Shown here: piece by piece, positions 23,910 to 32,405 of the stretch | How positions within the stretch are numbered: position 1 is the first letter of the stretch | How the letters are laid out: the number at the start of each line of letters is the position of its first letter | DNA from: CAVDHB01 sp963608705 | GTDB lineage: Bacteria > Bacteroidota > Bacteroidia > Bacteroidales > Bacteroidaceae | NCBI GenBank assembly: GCA_963608705.1 | Contig: CAVDHB010000030.1 | Span: 1-40,303 of the forward strand | Length of the DNA: 40,303 nucleotides | Reading direction: 5' to 3' | The notes under the pieces: model-generated | What the model saw: the letters and a program-made list of their open reading frames with translations, nothing else | Database searches by the model: none | What the model was told of the DNA's origin: nothing | Made by a program: the position numbers and the translations under genes

Positions 23910-24995
23910 TTAAAAGTGCCACCCCAGTACAATGACAAGAGTTATCAGAATCAAGTTCACCAAGCTGATAGGCACCATGTACTTCCACTCGAACGCCAAT
24001 ATCTGGTCGATACGCAAACGCGGGAATGTCCATTTAATCCACATCAACAGCCATACCACAAAGAACGACTTTGCGAAGAACCACACGAAGCCGGGAATAT
24101 AGTCCATCACAGCGTTGAATCCGTCCAAACCGGCAATGTGCAACGGCATCCAACCTCCTAAGAAAAGAGTAGCCGCGATACCCGACACGATAAAGCAGTT
24201 CACGAACTCAGCCACATAGAACAGACCGAAACCCATACCCGAATACTCCGTATGGAATCCCGCCGTCAACTCAGACTCAGCCTCCGGCAAGTCGAACGGC
24301 CCACGGTTCGTCTCAGCGTTACCCGCCACGATATACAGCAAGAACGCCAAAATCATGGGAACATGCCCCTTGAAGATATTCCATCCGTCAGCCTGACTCT
24401 CCACGATGCCACTGATACTCATCGTACCGCTGAAGCAAGTCACGGCGATAAACGCCAAGCTGATAGTCAGCTCGTAACTAATCATCTGCGCCCCGCTTCG
24501 CATACCACCGATAAGAGAGAACTTGTTGTCAGAACTCCATCCCGCCAGCATAATACCCAGCACACCGATAGAAGAAACAGCCATCATCACAAAGATACCG
24601 TTATCGAAGTTCAGCACCTCCCATCCCTGGTTGATAGGCAGGCAGGCGAAAGTCAGAATAGAACTCAGCACCACAATAAAAGGCGCCAGCCAATACAACA
24701 CCGTGTCAGCGTTCGTAGGCTTGAAGATTTCCTTCGTCAGCATCTTGAACACATCGCCAAACACCTGCAAAGTACCCCACGGACCCACACGCATAGGCCC
24801 CAGACGGCACTGGAAGGCGGCACAGACCTTACGTTCCATAAAAATCATCACGATCGCAAGCATGGCATACACCAGCAGGATGCACACCCCGATCACGATA
24901 CATTCCAACACGGTGGCCAAGAACTGCGGCATATACTGCAACAACCAGTCATTGATCATCGAGGGAAGCGTACTCAAAATATATTGCTTATCCAT
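23910..24995 (-). CDS. nuoH: NADH-quinone oxidoreductase subunit H
   Basis: 361 residues with about eight membrane helices. Family segments are present: ERKVCAAFQCRLGPMRVGPWGTLQ in the first cytosolic loop, NRGPFDLPEAESELTAGFHTEYSGM, which lines the quinone channel, and the C-terminal FPRLRIDQ. NuoH joins the quinone site of NuoB/NuoCD to the membrane pumps. It follows nuoCD directly (15 bases), where nuoE, nuoF and nuoG lie in the Escherichia coli operon; those genes are absent. Confidence 0.95.
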   Translation of the reverse strand: MDKQYILSTLPSMINDWLLQYMPQFLATVLECIVIGVCILLVYAMLAIVMIFMERKVCAAFQCRLGPMRVGPWGTLQVFGDVFKMLTKEIFKPTNADTVLYWLAPFIVVLSSILTFACLPINQGWEVLNFDNGIFVMMAVSSIGVLGIMLAGWSSDNKFSLIGGMRSGAQMISYELTISLAFIAVTCFSGTMSISGIVESQADGWNIFKGHVPMILAFLLYIVAGNAETNRGPFDLPEAESELTAGFHTEYSGMGFGLFYVAEFVNCFIVSGIAATLFLGGWMPLHIAGLDGFNAVMDYIPGFVWFFAKSFFVVWLLMWIKWTFPRLRIDQILAFEWKYMVPISLVNLILITLVIVLGWHF

Positions 24996-25010
24996 AGATC
25001 TCTATTATTA

Positions 25011-26582
25011 TCATCTGTCAATGTCAGGAATCACATAATCCAACGTCGCCCCAATGGCGATCAAGTCGGCGATTTTCTCTCCACGGCAGATGGTTTCCAT
25101 ACAAGCCGTCAGCGGCAGTCCCATCGGACGGTATTTCAACCGGTAAGGAGACTTGTCGCCCTTGCTCTCCAAGTACACGCCAAACTCGCCACGGCTTCCT
25201 TCCACGGCTGCATAGTATGAGCCTTCCGGCACCTTGATGATAGGACGTGTCTTCTCGCGGAAGTTACCCTCCGGGATATTGTCAATCAACTGCTCGATGA
25301 TGTGCAAGCTCTGCTTGATTTCCTCGATACGCACCAAGTAGCGGTTGAAGCTGTCACCATGGTTGAAGGTGATTTCCTTGAAGTCCACCTTGTCATACAT
25401 ATCATAAGGATGACGCTTGCGCACGTCGCACGCCCAGCCAGACGCACGTCCCGTACCACCAGTACATCCAAAGGAGATAGCATCCTCACGAGTCAGCACG
25501 CCAATATCCTTCATACGGTTCTGCATGATGACATTGCCAGTGAACACTTTGCGGTATTCTTCCAGCATAGGCGGCAGATACTTCAAGAGTTTCTTGCAGT
25601 TCTCGATGAAATGCGGGTCGATGTCGGCCTGTACACCACCAATCACATTGTAGGTCTGAATCAGACGGCCACCCGTAGTCTCTTCCATGATGTCCAAAAC
25701 CTTCTCACGGTCACGCATACCATAGATGAAAGCGGTCAAGGCGCCCAAGTCCTGCGCACAGCAGCTGAAGAACAACAAGTGAGAGTCGATACGCTGCAAC
25801 TCATCCATAATCGTACGGATGTAGTGTACACGCTCGCTCACCTCGATGCCCATGGCATTCTCAATACACATACACAGGGCATGGCGGTTCATCATGGCAC
25901 TCAGGTAATCCAGACGATCGGTAAAGCCGAGAGTCTGCTGATAAGTAGACTGCTCATTCAGCTTTTCGATACCACGGTGGATATAGCCACAGTGTACGTC
26001 CAGCTTGTCGATAACCTCACCTTTCAAGGAAAGACGGAAACGGAGCACACCGTGAGTGGCAGGGTGCTGAGGACCGATGTTTATCACATAGTCATTATCG
26101 GCGTACATGGGCATTTCCACTCGCTTCACGCTGCCATCCGGCTGTGTCTGGTAGCACACCCTGCGAGCGTCGTCATCGTTCTCGGCGTACATACGCACGG
26201 GATTCGTCTTCTCGTTCGGGTCATAGTCCTTGCGCAAAGGATAGCCCTTCCAGTCATCACGCAAGAAGAGACGGCGCAAGTCGGGATGGTCGGTAAAGAT
26301 GATGCCGAAGAAATCGAACACTTCCCTTTCGTAGAAGTCGGCGATTTTCCATAAATCGCACACCGTCGGAATATACGGATGCTCACGGTCTGTAGTGCGG
26401 GTGGACACGGCGATGTTCTCGCCTGTCTGCGTGTTCTCCAGCAAGTAGATGACACCCAGTCCCTCCTCCTTCCAGTCCATGCCAATCAGATTCCGCAGGA
26501 AGTCCATTCCTTTCTGACGGCGCAATTCCGTCATCTTCGCGCGGAACTGCTCAAGAGGTATATTTTGTATTTCCATATTCAT
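25011..26582 (-). CDS. nuoCD: Fused NADH-quinone oxidoreductase subunits C and D
   Basis: 523 residues in one chain. The NuoC part (about 1-150) has the 30-kDa signature EREVFDFFGIIFTDHPDLRR followed by the GYPLRKDY segment. The NuoD part begins near 157 (MYADNDYVINIGPQHPATHG) and continues with HCGYIHRGIEKL, the HALCMCIENAMG region and the conserved Asp-Arg terminus (PDIDR). The ubiquinone/menaquinone head-group site lies between NuoD and NuoB. The start may be the ATG at 26582 or the one at 26576; neither has a clear ribosome site. NuoCD fusions are common, including in Bacteroides. Confidence 0.95.
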   Translation of the reverse strand: MNMEIQNIPLEQFRAKMTELRRQKGMDFLRNLIGMDWKEEGLGVIYLLENTQTGENIAVSTRTTDREHPYIPTVCDLWKIADFYEREVFDFFGIIFTDHPDLRRLFLRDDWKGYPLRKDYDPNEKTNPVRMYAENDDDARRVCYQTQPDGSVKRVEMPMYADNDYVINIGPQHPATHGVLRFRLSLKGEVIDKLDVHCGYIHRGIEKLNEQSTYQQTLGFTDRLDYLSAMMNRHALCMCIENAMGIEVSERVHYIRTIMDELQRIDSHLLFFSCCAQDLGALTAFIYGMRDREKVLDIMEETTGGRLIQTYNVIGGVQADIDPHFIENCKKLLKYLPPMLEEYRKVFTGNVIMQNRMKDIGVLTREDAISFGCTGGTGRASGWACDVRKRHPYDMYDKVDFKEITFNHGDSFNRYLVRIEEIKQSLHIIEQLIDNIPEGNFREKTRPIIKVPEGSYYAAVEGSRGEFGVYLESKGDKSPYRLKYRPMGLPLTACMETICRGEKIADLIAIGATLDYVIPDIDR

Positions 26583-26593
26583 TCGTGCCTGCT

Positions 26594-27271
26594 TTATTTC
26601 AACGCTCTGTCGGCTTCTTTCTGGATTTCGTCCATTTCCTCTGGCGTCCAGTTCTGCGGCACATTGGTCACTACCAACGGGTCATGCGGCATCTCGTCTT
26701 TGCTGTGCTTCTTGTTCACATCGCCGAAGAAACGCTCCACTTTCACCTTGCGCTGCAACTGCATCATGCCGTACAAGATAGCCTCCGGACGGGGCGGACA
26801 ACCGGGCAGATACACATCCACAGGAATAATCTTGTCCACACCGTTCAATACGTGGTAAGACTTCTTGAACGGACCGCCACTGATGGCACATCCGCCCACA
26901 GCGATTACATACTTTGGATCGGCCATCTCGTCGTACAGACGTTTCAACACCGGCGCCATCTTGTGCGTAATCGTACCAGCCACCATCACCAAGTCAGCCT
27001 GACGGGGAGAGTTACGACATACCTCGAAACCGAAACGGGCGAAGTCATAACGGGCACAACCCACGCTCATGAATTCGATACCGCAACAACTCGTGGCAAA
27101 AGTCAAAGACCAGAGAGAATTGCTTCGTCCCCAGTCTATCAACTCGTCAAGACATCCCACAATCACGTTGGTGTTTTCCTGATTCAGCTCGTCAATCAGG
27201 CTCTGAAGTGTCTCATTATCCTTAAACTCGTTGAAGGGAATGGACTTGATTTTCGGATTCCTTATTTCCAT
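26594..27271 (-). CDS. nuoB: NADH-quinone oxidoreductase subunit B
   Basis: 225 residues. The four ligands of cluster N2 are visible: the Cys62-Cys63 pair in TFATSCCGIEFM, Cys128 in AVGGCAISGG, and Cys158 in YLPGCPPRPEA. N2 passes electrons to the quinone. The C-terminal ~60 residues are a charged helical extension. The ATG overlaps the nuoA stop by 10 bases, and nuoCD follows 11 bases later. Confidence 0.95.
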   Translation of the reverse strand: MEIRNPKIKSIPFNEFKDNETLQSLIDELNQENTNVIVGCLDELIDWGRSNSLWSLTFATSCCGIEFMSVGCARYDFARFGFEVCRNSPRQADLVMVAGTITHKMAPVLKRLYDEMADPKYVIAVGGCAISGGPFKKSYHVLNGVDKIIPVDVYLPGCPPRPEAILYGMMQLQRKVKVERFFGDVNKKHSKDEMPHDPLVVTNVPQNWTPEEMDEIQKEADRALK

Positions 27272-27612
27272 TCGAGCGCTCCTTTCCGCCAGGCGTAAGC
27301 CAAGCCTAAGATGAGTACAACGAGGAAGAACACAACGCTCACCAAACCGTTCACGCCCATGCTATTCATCGTCACCGCCCATGGAAACAAGAAGACTGCC
27401 TCCACATCAAACATGAGGAACAAGATAGCGAACAGGTAATAACCCACCCGGAACTGCACCCATGTTTTCCCCCTGGTAGGGATACCACACTCATACGGCT
27501 GCCCTTTCTGGGCGTTGTATGAGCGAGGAGAAATCAGCATTGCCACTCCTAGTCCACAACCCGCCAGAACGAGGGCTGTGAGGACGGCAACCAGTAACAG
27601 TGTAAAACTCAT
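27262..27612 (-). CDS. nuoA: NADH-quinone oxidoreductase subunit A
   Basis: 116 residues, three membrane helices, normal size. YECGIPTRGKTWVQFRVGYYLFAILFLMFD contains the conserved loop that closes over the quinone site (Tyr-Glu-Cys-Gly) and the start of helix 2; DVEAVFLFPWA is the usual follow-on motif. It is the first gene of the operon, with a promoter-like box about 50 bases upstream. Confidence 0.95.
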   Translation of the reverse strand: MSFTLLLVAVLTALVLAGCGLGVAMLISPRSYNAQKGQPYECGIPTRGKTWVQFRVGYYLFAILFLMFDVEAVFLFPWAVTMNSMGVNGLVSVVFFLVVLILGLAYAWRKGALEWK

Positions 27613-27664
27613 AACGTTATTGTTTATATTAGCTATTAATTAATTCTGCTATGCTACGTGGCTG

Positions 27665-27687
27665 CAAAATTAGCGTTATTTAATAAC
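27665..27687 (-). promoter_or_regulatory. nuo operon -7 box with adjoining palindrome
   Basis: TAATTTTG on the minus strand (27672-27665) matches TAnnTTTG and lies 52 bases before the nuoA ATG. Just upstream of it, GTTATT-T-AATAAC (27675-27687) is a perfect 13-base palindrome positioned where a regulator could affect RNA polymerase. No -33 TTTG is clear. Confidence 0.5.
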
Positions 27688-27811
27688 ATAAGAAAATGTA
27701 TGCGTTCCAAATCTTTATATTTAGGTTTAATTATAACTCAAGTTTAAAATTCAAGCACACCTTTCCCCACATGGCATTTTACGAAGAAAGGGCTTATTAC
27801 CTGTTACTACA

Positions 27812-27851
27812 CGGTGAGTTTCGGGTCGTAAAGCGGTGACTTACGACTCAC
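27812..27851. repeat. CGGTGAG element upstream of the nuo operon
   Basis: Positions 27812-27831 match 17136-17155 at 17 of 20 bases. Here GTCGTAA (27825-27831) pairs with TTACGAC (27841-27847), and an outer GTGAG/CTCAC pair extends the hairpin. It lies in the 411-base divergent region between nuoA and the small gene at 28023. Confidence 0.55.
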
Positions 27852-27931
27852 TTAAACACTAATTAATGTCAGAATATTCTTCTTTAATGTCAGATTTTCT
27901 TCATTCGCAAGGTCATGTCAAAAACATATTG

Positions 27932-27939
27932 TATCTTTG
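27932..27939 (+). promoter_or_regulatory. -7 box of the small winged-helix gene
   Basis: TATCTTTG matches TAnnTTTG 83 bases before the ATG at 28023, implying a leader of ~75 bases. No clear -33 TTTG. Confidence 0.45.
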
Positions 27940-28022
27940 CAGTGTAATGCAAAAGGGTTCTCACCAAGTGATTCTCTTTGCGCATCCCTTACACAAACTA
28001 CAAAATTAAAAATCTTAATGCT

Positions 28023-28235
28023 ATGTCATTGAAAGAAAAAATCAAGAAAGTAACCTCTTCGGAGCTATTCCAGAAGATTTGTTTCGCCAAGCACTGCACT
28101 TTCGCAGAACTGCAACAAACCTCTAATCTGGATAACATGGAGCTGTGCATGGCTCTCTCCGAGCTAATGAAGACACAGAAAATCAGCCAGACAAGAGACA
28201 AGAACGGGAATATCATTTTCCAAGCCTGCGCTTAA
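28023..28235 (+). CDS. Small predicted winged-helix protein
   Basis: 70 residues from the ATG at 28023 (MSLKEKIKKVTSSELFQKIC); a non-ATG extension to 27978 is not favoured. The order helix, CTFAELQQTSNLDNMELCMALSELMKTQKI, then SQTRDKNGNIIFQ reads as a winged helix: helix 2, recognition helix, and a two-strand wing. Three Cys residues are present (in KICFAKHC and MELCMALS), with a fourth near the end, so redox or metal sensing is conceivable but unproven. It is divergent from nuoA and has its own terminator, so it is monocistronic. The family was not recognised beyond the fold guess. Confidence 0.65.
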   Translation: MSLKEKIKKVTSSELFQKICFAKHCTFAELQQTSNLDNMELCMALSELMKTQKISQTRDKNGNIIFQACA

Positions 28236-28262
28236 GGAGCGTTCGCTTGAAAACTAACACAT

Positions 28263-28294
28263 AAAGAGGGCAATCCTAACCGGTTGTCCTCTTT
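28263..28294 (+). terminator. Intrinsic terminator after the small winged-helix gene
   Basis: AAAGAGG (28263-28269) plus CAA pairs with TTG plus CCTCTTT (28288-28294) across one G-T pair; the 3' arm ends in TTT. It begins 28 bases after the stop codon. Confidence 0.6.
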
Positions 28295-28313
28295 AAGTTC
28301 CTACCTATATCCA

Positions 28314-29363
28314 ATGAACAACAAAGGCGTACGCCAATCCAATATAGAACTGCTACGCATCGTGGCCATGTGCCTGGTGCTGGTGGTGCATACCTGCTTC
28401 TACTCTTTCGGAGAACCTTCTCATGACACCGTGGTTTGCGCGCCTTTGGAATCGTTTCTTCGCATTGCGGGACAAGCTTTTTCCGTGGTGTGTGTGAATG
28501 TCTTCGTGATGATTTCCGGCTGGTTCGGGATTCATCCCCGGTGGAAAGGCTTGGCCAGCTTCCTGTACCAGTGCGCCTTCATTGCGACGGCAGTCTATGG
28601 CATACTGATGATGACAGGAATGTCCTTCACCTGGGCGCAAATAAAGCACGATGTGATTTACCCCAATTCGTACTGGTTTGTCTATGCCTACTTATGGCTT
28701 TATCTCTTGGCTCCCATACTGAACCGCTTCATGGAGACTGCCCCAAGAAGGGAAGTGAAACGACTGCTTATTGCGTTCTTTCTCTTCCAGACACTCTATG
28801 GATGCTGGCCTTTTGAGTTGGGATATATTGGCAAAGGCTACAGTCCGTTGTCCTTTATCGGACTGTATCTGCTGACCCGCTATGTGCGTATCTACCAACC
28901 CTCTTGGTCACAATGCGCAAAACAGACAGCCATCGGCTTGTACGCATCCGTCTCTTTGCTGCCAGCTGTTGTCCTGTACGCTTACGCCCGCTTATCTACT
29001 AATACGGAAAATCTTTCCACGCTTTACCGCTGCTTCCTTTCATACACGTCTCCCCTTGTCATCGCCGCCTCCCTGTATCTGTTACTGTACTTCTCCAAGA
29101 TACGTTTCCAGAGCCAGTTTATAAACTACATCGCCTCTTCCGCCTTTGCGATTTATTTAGTACACTGCCACCCGTCCGTATTAGGCGGATTTTTCAAGCA
29201 GACTGTGCTTAATCTCCATACAATGAATTCCTTAGGGATGTTTTACTTTAAGCTATCCCTCTTCTTGGCGGGTGTGTTTCTCGCCTCCATCCTGTTGGAC
29301 AAACTACGAATATTATCCTACCGTCTCCTATTGAAAGGCTGCCACCGTCTCTTTTCTCGCTAA
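28314..29363 (+). CDS. Membrane acyltransferase, family 3 (OafA/NodX-like)
   Basis: 349 residues from the ATG at 28314 (MNNKGVRQSNIELLRIVAMC). About ten membrane helices. The opening QSNIELLRIVAMCLVLVVHT is the acyltransferase-3 signature, with Arg and the catalytic-type His in helix 1, followed by VFVMISGWFGI in helix 2. A second block, FAIYLVHCHPSV, near the end is typical of WecH/YiaH-type members. Such enzymes O-acetylate or O-succinylate extracellular or envelope sugars using cytosolic acyl-CoA. No polysaccharide genes are adjacent, so the acceptor is unknown. The end codons run into a promoter-like region for the next gene. Confidence 0.8.
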   Translation: MNNKGVRQSNIELLRIVAMCLVLVVHTCFYSFGEPSHDTVVCAPLESFLRIAGQAFSVVCVNVFVMISGWFGIHPRWKGLASFLYQCAFIATAVYGILMMTGMSFTWAQIKHDVIYPNSYWFVYAYLWLYLLAPILNRFMETAPRREVKRLLIAFFLFQTLYGCWPFELGYIGKGYSPLSFIGLYLLTRYVRIYQPSWSQCAKQTAIGLYASVSLLPAVVLYAYARLSTNTENLSTLYRCFLSYTSPLVIAASLYLLLYFSKIRFQSQFINYIASSAFAIYLVHCHPSVLGGFFKQTVLNLHTMNSLGMFYFKLSLFLAGVFLASILLDKLRILSYRLLLKGCHRLFSR

Positions 29364-29370
29364 TTTTTCG

Positions 29371-29378
29371 TAAGTTTG
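29371..29378 (+). promoter_or_regulatory. -7 box upstream of the M20 deacylase gene
   Basis: TAAGTTTG matches TAnnTTTG and ends 34 bases before the ATG at 29413. No clear -33 element. Confidence 0.5.
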
Positions 29379-29412
29379 CACACTCGGAATTTACTCCGTT
29401 GCAAAGAAGACC

Positions 29413-30471
29413 ATGAACGAACAATTAGAAAGTACACTTAAGCTGCTGGAACAGCTTATCGCCACTCCCTCTCTCAGCCGGAATGAAGAAAAGGCTGCGG
29501 ACGTGATAGCACATTTCTTGGAAGAAAAAGGAGCGAACCCTTCCCGCTTTTTACAGAATGTATGGGCGGTATGCCCTGACTATGACGAGGCTAAACCCAC
29601 CTTGCTGCTGAATGCGCATATCGACACAGTGAAACCGGTAGATGCGTGGACAAGAGACCCGTTCACTCCTGCATGGGAGGAAGACAGGCTCTATGGACTT
29701 GGCAGTAACGACGACGGAGGCGGACTGGTTTCTTTGCTCCATACCTTCTTGGCATGGCGGAATAAGCCACGAGCCTATAACCTTGTGTTCCTTGCCGGAG
29801 CGGAAGAGGAAGTGTCTGGCAAGAACGGAATGGAGGCCGTGCTGCCGCATCTGCCCAAAATAGACTTCGCCATCGTAGGGGAACCTACAGGACTTCAACC
29901 CGCCACTGCGGAGAAAGGATTGATGGTGTTGGACGTGACCGCACATGGAAAGGCCGGACACGCCGCCCGTAATGAAGGGGTAAACGCTATCTACAAGGCG
30001 ATGGATGACATCGCTTGGTTCCGCAACTACCGCTTTCCAGAGCAGTCGGAAATGCTGGGGCCTGTAAAAATGACCGTGACTATTGTCAACGCCGGCACAC
30101 AACACAACGTAATCCCCGACAAATGTACCTTTACCGTGGATGTACGGAGCAACGAGTTCTATTCAAATAAAGAAATTTACGACACCGTTTGCAAAGCGGT
30201 AAAAGGAGAGGTGAAAGCCCGTTCGTTCCGTCTGAACTCTTCCCGCACACCGATGGAACATCCCGTAGTACAACGATGTCTGGAGCTGGGTCTGAAGCCG
30301 TATGGCTCTCCCACCCTGTCAGACCAGGCGTTGATGCCTTTCCCTTCCATGAAATTAGGACCAGGGGAAAGTAGTCGTTCCCATACCACAGACGAGTATA
30401 TCCGCCGGGAAGAAGTGAACGCCGCACTTGATTTGTATGACAAGATACTCGACGGACTGAAACTGAACTAA
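29413..30471 (+). CDS. argE: M20 metallopeptidase-family deacylase, probable N-acetyl/N-succinyl-ornithine deacetylase
   Basis: 352 residues, cytosolic. M20 metal and catalytic motifs are complete: NAHIDTVKP (His69, Asp71), GSNDDGG (bridging Asp100), AGAEEEVSG (catalytic and metal Glu at 131-132), GEPTG, and the C-terminal SRSHTTDEYI with the last metal His. The lid-domain His is in GKAGHAAR. Length and sequence resemble the Bacteroides ArgE, which removes the acyl group from acylornithine; Bacteroides uses N-succinylated arginine intermediates. No other arg genes are in view, so DapE-like or dipeptidase activity remains possible. Confidence 0.7.
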   Translation: MNEQLESTLKLLEQLIATPSLSRNEEKAADVIAHFLEEKGANPSRFLQNVWAVCPDYDEAKPTLLLNAHIDTVKPVDAWTRDPFTPAWEEDRLYGLGSNDDGGGLVSLLHTFLAWRNKPRAYNLVFLAGAEEEVSGKNGMEAVLPHLPKIDFAIVGEPTGLQPATAEKGLMVLDVTAHGKAGHAARNEGVNAIYKAMDDIAWFRNYRFPEQSEMLGPVKMTVTIVNAGTQHNVIPDKCTFTVDVRSNEFYSNKEIYDTVCKAVKGEVKARSFRLNSSRTPMEHPVVQRCLELGLKPYGSPTLSDQALMPFPSMKLGPGESSRSHTTDEYIRREEVNAALDLYDKILDGLKLN

Positions 30472-30477
30472 CAAAAA

Positions 30478-30527
30478 GTCTCCGTGTCCTTGTTAAGATG
30501 TAGAGGTTTTCCAAGAAACACGGAGAC
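30478..30527. repeat. Hairpin between argE and queD
   Basis: GTCTCCGTGT (30478-30487) pairs perfectly with ACACGGAGAC (30518-30527) around a 30-base loop. A T-run follows only on the minus strand, where there is no gene to terminate. On the plus strand it may still end or attenuate argE transcription. It does not match the preQ1 riboswitch pattern. Confidence 0.55.
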
Positions 30528-30544
30528 ATCACATTATATTAATT

Positions 30545-30874
30545 ATGTACTATATCACTAAAACCCTTGAGATTTCAGCGGCCCACCGGCTGTCGCTGAA
30601 TTATGAAAGTAAATGTAGTCGGCTGCATGGACACAACTGGAAGATAAAAGTCTTTTGCAAGGCAGAAAAACTGGACGAAAACGGAATGGTCTGCGACTTT
30701 ACCCATATAAAAACAGCGGTAATGCGTCTGGACCATCAATGCCTGAATGACTTGCTGCCCTTCAATCCCACGGCGGAGAACATAGCCCGTTGGATTACGG
30801 AACAAATCCCCCACTGCTACCGCACGGAGGTACAAGAATCAGAAGGCAATATAGCTGCGTATGAGGAAGATTAA
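30545..30874 (+). CDS. queD: 6-carboxytetrahydropterin synthase QueD
   Basis: 109 residues, the usual compact length. Zinc ligands are His14 (SAAHRL), His28 and His30 (LHGHNW); Cys24 is the likely catalytic nucleophile; the Asp-His pair in RLDHQCLN (63-64) and the late Glu in VQESEGN complete the active site. It converts dihydroneopterin triphosphate to 6-carboxytetrahydropterin, the second step to preQ0/queuosine. The stop codon overlaps queE by 14 bases, so the two are coupled. QueC and QueF are not in this window. Confidence 0.9.
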   Translation: MYYITKTLEISAAHRLSLNYESKCSRLHGHNWKIKVFCKAEKLDENGMVCDFTHIKTAVMRLDHQCLNDLLPFNPTAENIARWITEQIPHCYRTEVQESEGNIAAYEED

Positions 30875-31460
30875 CGAACTGTTCTACAGTATTCAAGGGG
30901 AAGGTTTTCATAGCGGTACACCGGCTGTCTTTGTCCGCTTTTCCGGTTGCAATTTGCACTGCTCCTTCTGTGACACTCACCATGAGGAAGGAAAGACTAT
31001 GAGTGAATCAGAAATTGTGGACGAAGTGAGCCGCTATCCTGCCGAATGGGTAATCCTGACAGGAGGAGAACCATCTTTATTCATTACGGAAGAATTGGTG
31101 AAAGCCCTGCACAAGGCAGGAAAGAAGGTAGCGGTGGAAACAAACGGGACACATCCACTTCCAGCCTCAGTAGACTGGGTGACACTCTCCCCCAAGGACG
31201 CTTTCTGCGAGGGAGCGGAAGTAAAGCTACAAAGATGTGACGAGTTGAAATTAGTTTTCATGCCCTCAAAAGACGGGAAAGCCCCGGCCTATATCACAAA
31301 GTACTTATCCATCCCGGCGTCACATTACTATCTTCAGCCTTGCGATACGGGAGACGAGAAACAAAACCGTGATATCAGGAGGCAGGTATTCGATTATTGT
31401 CTGTCACATCCTCGCTGGAGTATTTCAATCCAGCTACATAAAGTGTTAAATGTGCGGTAA
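30861..31460 (+). CDS. queE: 7-carboxy-7-deazaguanine synthase QueE
   Basis: 199 residues. It opens with NELFYSIQGEG, typical of QueE, then the radical-SAM cluster motif CNLHCSFC (Cys30, 34, 37; CxxxCxxC), and ILTGGEPSL, which binds the amino group of S-adenosylmethionine. The protein is short, as in the compact QueE subgroup with a reduced barrel. It rearranges QueD's product to 7-carboxy-7-deazaguanine. It follows QueD in an overlapping operon and ends ~80 bases before glsA. Confidence 0.9.
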   Translation: MRKINELFYSIQGEGFHSGTPAVFVRFSGCNLHCSFCDTHHEEGKTMSESEIVDEVSRYPAEWVILTGGEPSLFITEELVKALHKAGKKVAVETNGTHPLPASVDWVTLSPKDAFCEGAEVKLQRCDELKLVFMPSKDGKAPAYITKYLSIPASHYYLQPCDTGDEKQNRDIRRQVFDYCLSHPRWSISIQLHKVLNVR

Positions 31461-31540
31461 ATCCCCTTTTTTCCTGCAAATCATTAGCGGCATAAAAAAA
31501 AGATAATTACCTTCGCGAGAAGGTTTAAGAATATAAACAA

Positions 31541-32371
31541 ATGCAACAAGATGAATCTTTTCAGATAGATATCGACCGCATCGTACGCGAGAAAGCGGGT
31601 GAAAAGGCGAGATATATCCCGTCTTTCGTGGTTGGTATGCTGAAAAAACTGCTCCATCAAGACGAGGTGAACCGTTTCCTAAAAGAGTCTGAAGGGAAAG
31701 TGGGAGTACCTTTCCTCGAGGCTTGCGTACAGTATCTGGACATGACCCTGGATATAAAAGGAGAAGAATTTCTTCCCAAACCGACTGACGGGAAACGCTA
31801 TACCTTCGCCTCTAACCATCCTTTGGGAGGACCGGACGGAGTAGCGTTGGGATATATCCTTGGCACACGCTACAACGGACGTATCAAATACCTTGTGAAC
31901 GATGTGCTGATGAATCTGAAAGGTTTGGCTCCCTTGCTGGTGGGTATCAACAAATTCGGCTCTCAGAGCCGCAACTTTGCCAATACGGTGGAGGAAGCCT
32001 TTGCGTCGGACAACGACATCATCATCTTCCCCGCCGACCTCTGTTCCCGTCGTATCCACGGCGTGATACAGGATGTGCCTTGGAAGAAGACATTCATCAA
32101 CAAAAGCGTGCAATACCACCGTGACATCATCCCTGTACATTTCGGAGGAACAAACTCCAAGTTTTTCTATAACTTGGCCTCCTTCTGCAAGACGGCGGGC
32201 TTGAAATTCAATCTCGCCATGCTCTTCTTGGTGGACGAGATGTACAAAAACCGCCACAAGACATTCACGGTGACTTTTGGCCGTCCCATTCCCTGGCAAA
32301 CCTTCGACCGCAGCAAACGTCCCATAGAATGGGCACAATACGTACGCTCGCTGGTCTATTCCCTTGAGTAA
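31541..32371 (+). CDS. glsA: Glycine-lipid O-acyltransferase GlsA (PlsC/OlsA-like)
   Basis: 276 residues without a clear N-terminal membrane anchor. The acyltransferase block is SNHPLGGPDG (92-100): His93 and Asp99 are five residues apart instead of the four of a standard HX4D. The usual FPEG block is replaced by FPADLCSRR, and IIPVHFGG is the last conserved block. In Bacteroides thetaiotaomicron, GlsA adds the second acyl chain to N-acyl glycine to form glycine lipids (and flavolipin-like lipids), after GlsB. Here glsA overlaps glsB or lies just upstream, depending on the glsB start. A weak -7-like box (TACCTTCG at 31508) precedes it. Confidence 0.8.
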   Translation: MQQDESFQIDIDRIVREKAGEKARYIPSFVVGMLKKLLHQDEVNRFLKESEGKVGVPFLEACVQYLDMTLDIKGEEFLPKPTDGKRYTFASNHPLGGPDGVALGYILGTRYNGRIKYLVNDVLMNLKGLAPLLVGINKFGSQSRNFANTVEEAFASDNDIIIFPADLCSRRIHGVIQDVPWKKTFINKSVQYHRDIIPVHFGGTNSKFFYNLASFCKTAGLKFNLAMLFLVDEMYKNRHKTFTVTFGRPIPWQTFDRSKRPIEWAQYVRSLVYSLE

Positions 32372-32405
32372 CCTTATCTGGATGAAACTTATAACACCAC
32401 AAATC

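Noticed and set aside
24252..26354. Long plus-strand open frames opposite nuoH and nuoCD (24252-25220 and 25302-26354)
   Set aside because: Same shadow pattern opposite conserved genes; no recognisable protein.
30478..30544. preQ1 riboswitch before queD
   Set aside because: There is a hairpin, but the A-rich tail and pseudoknot pattern of known preQ1 classes could not be matched.
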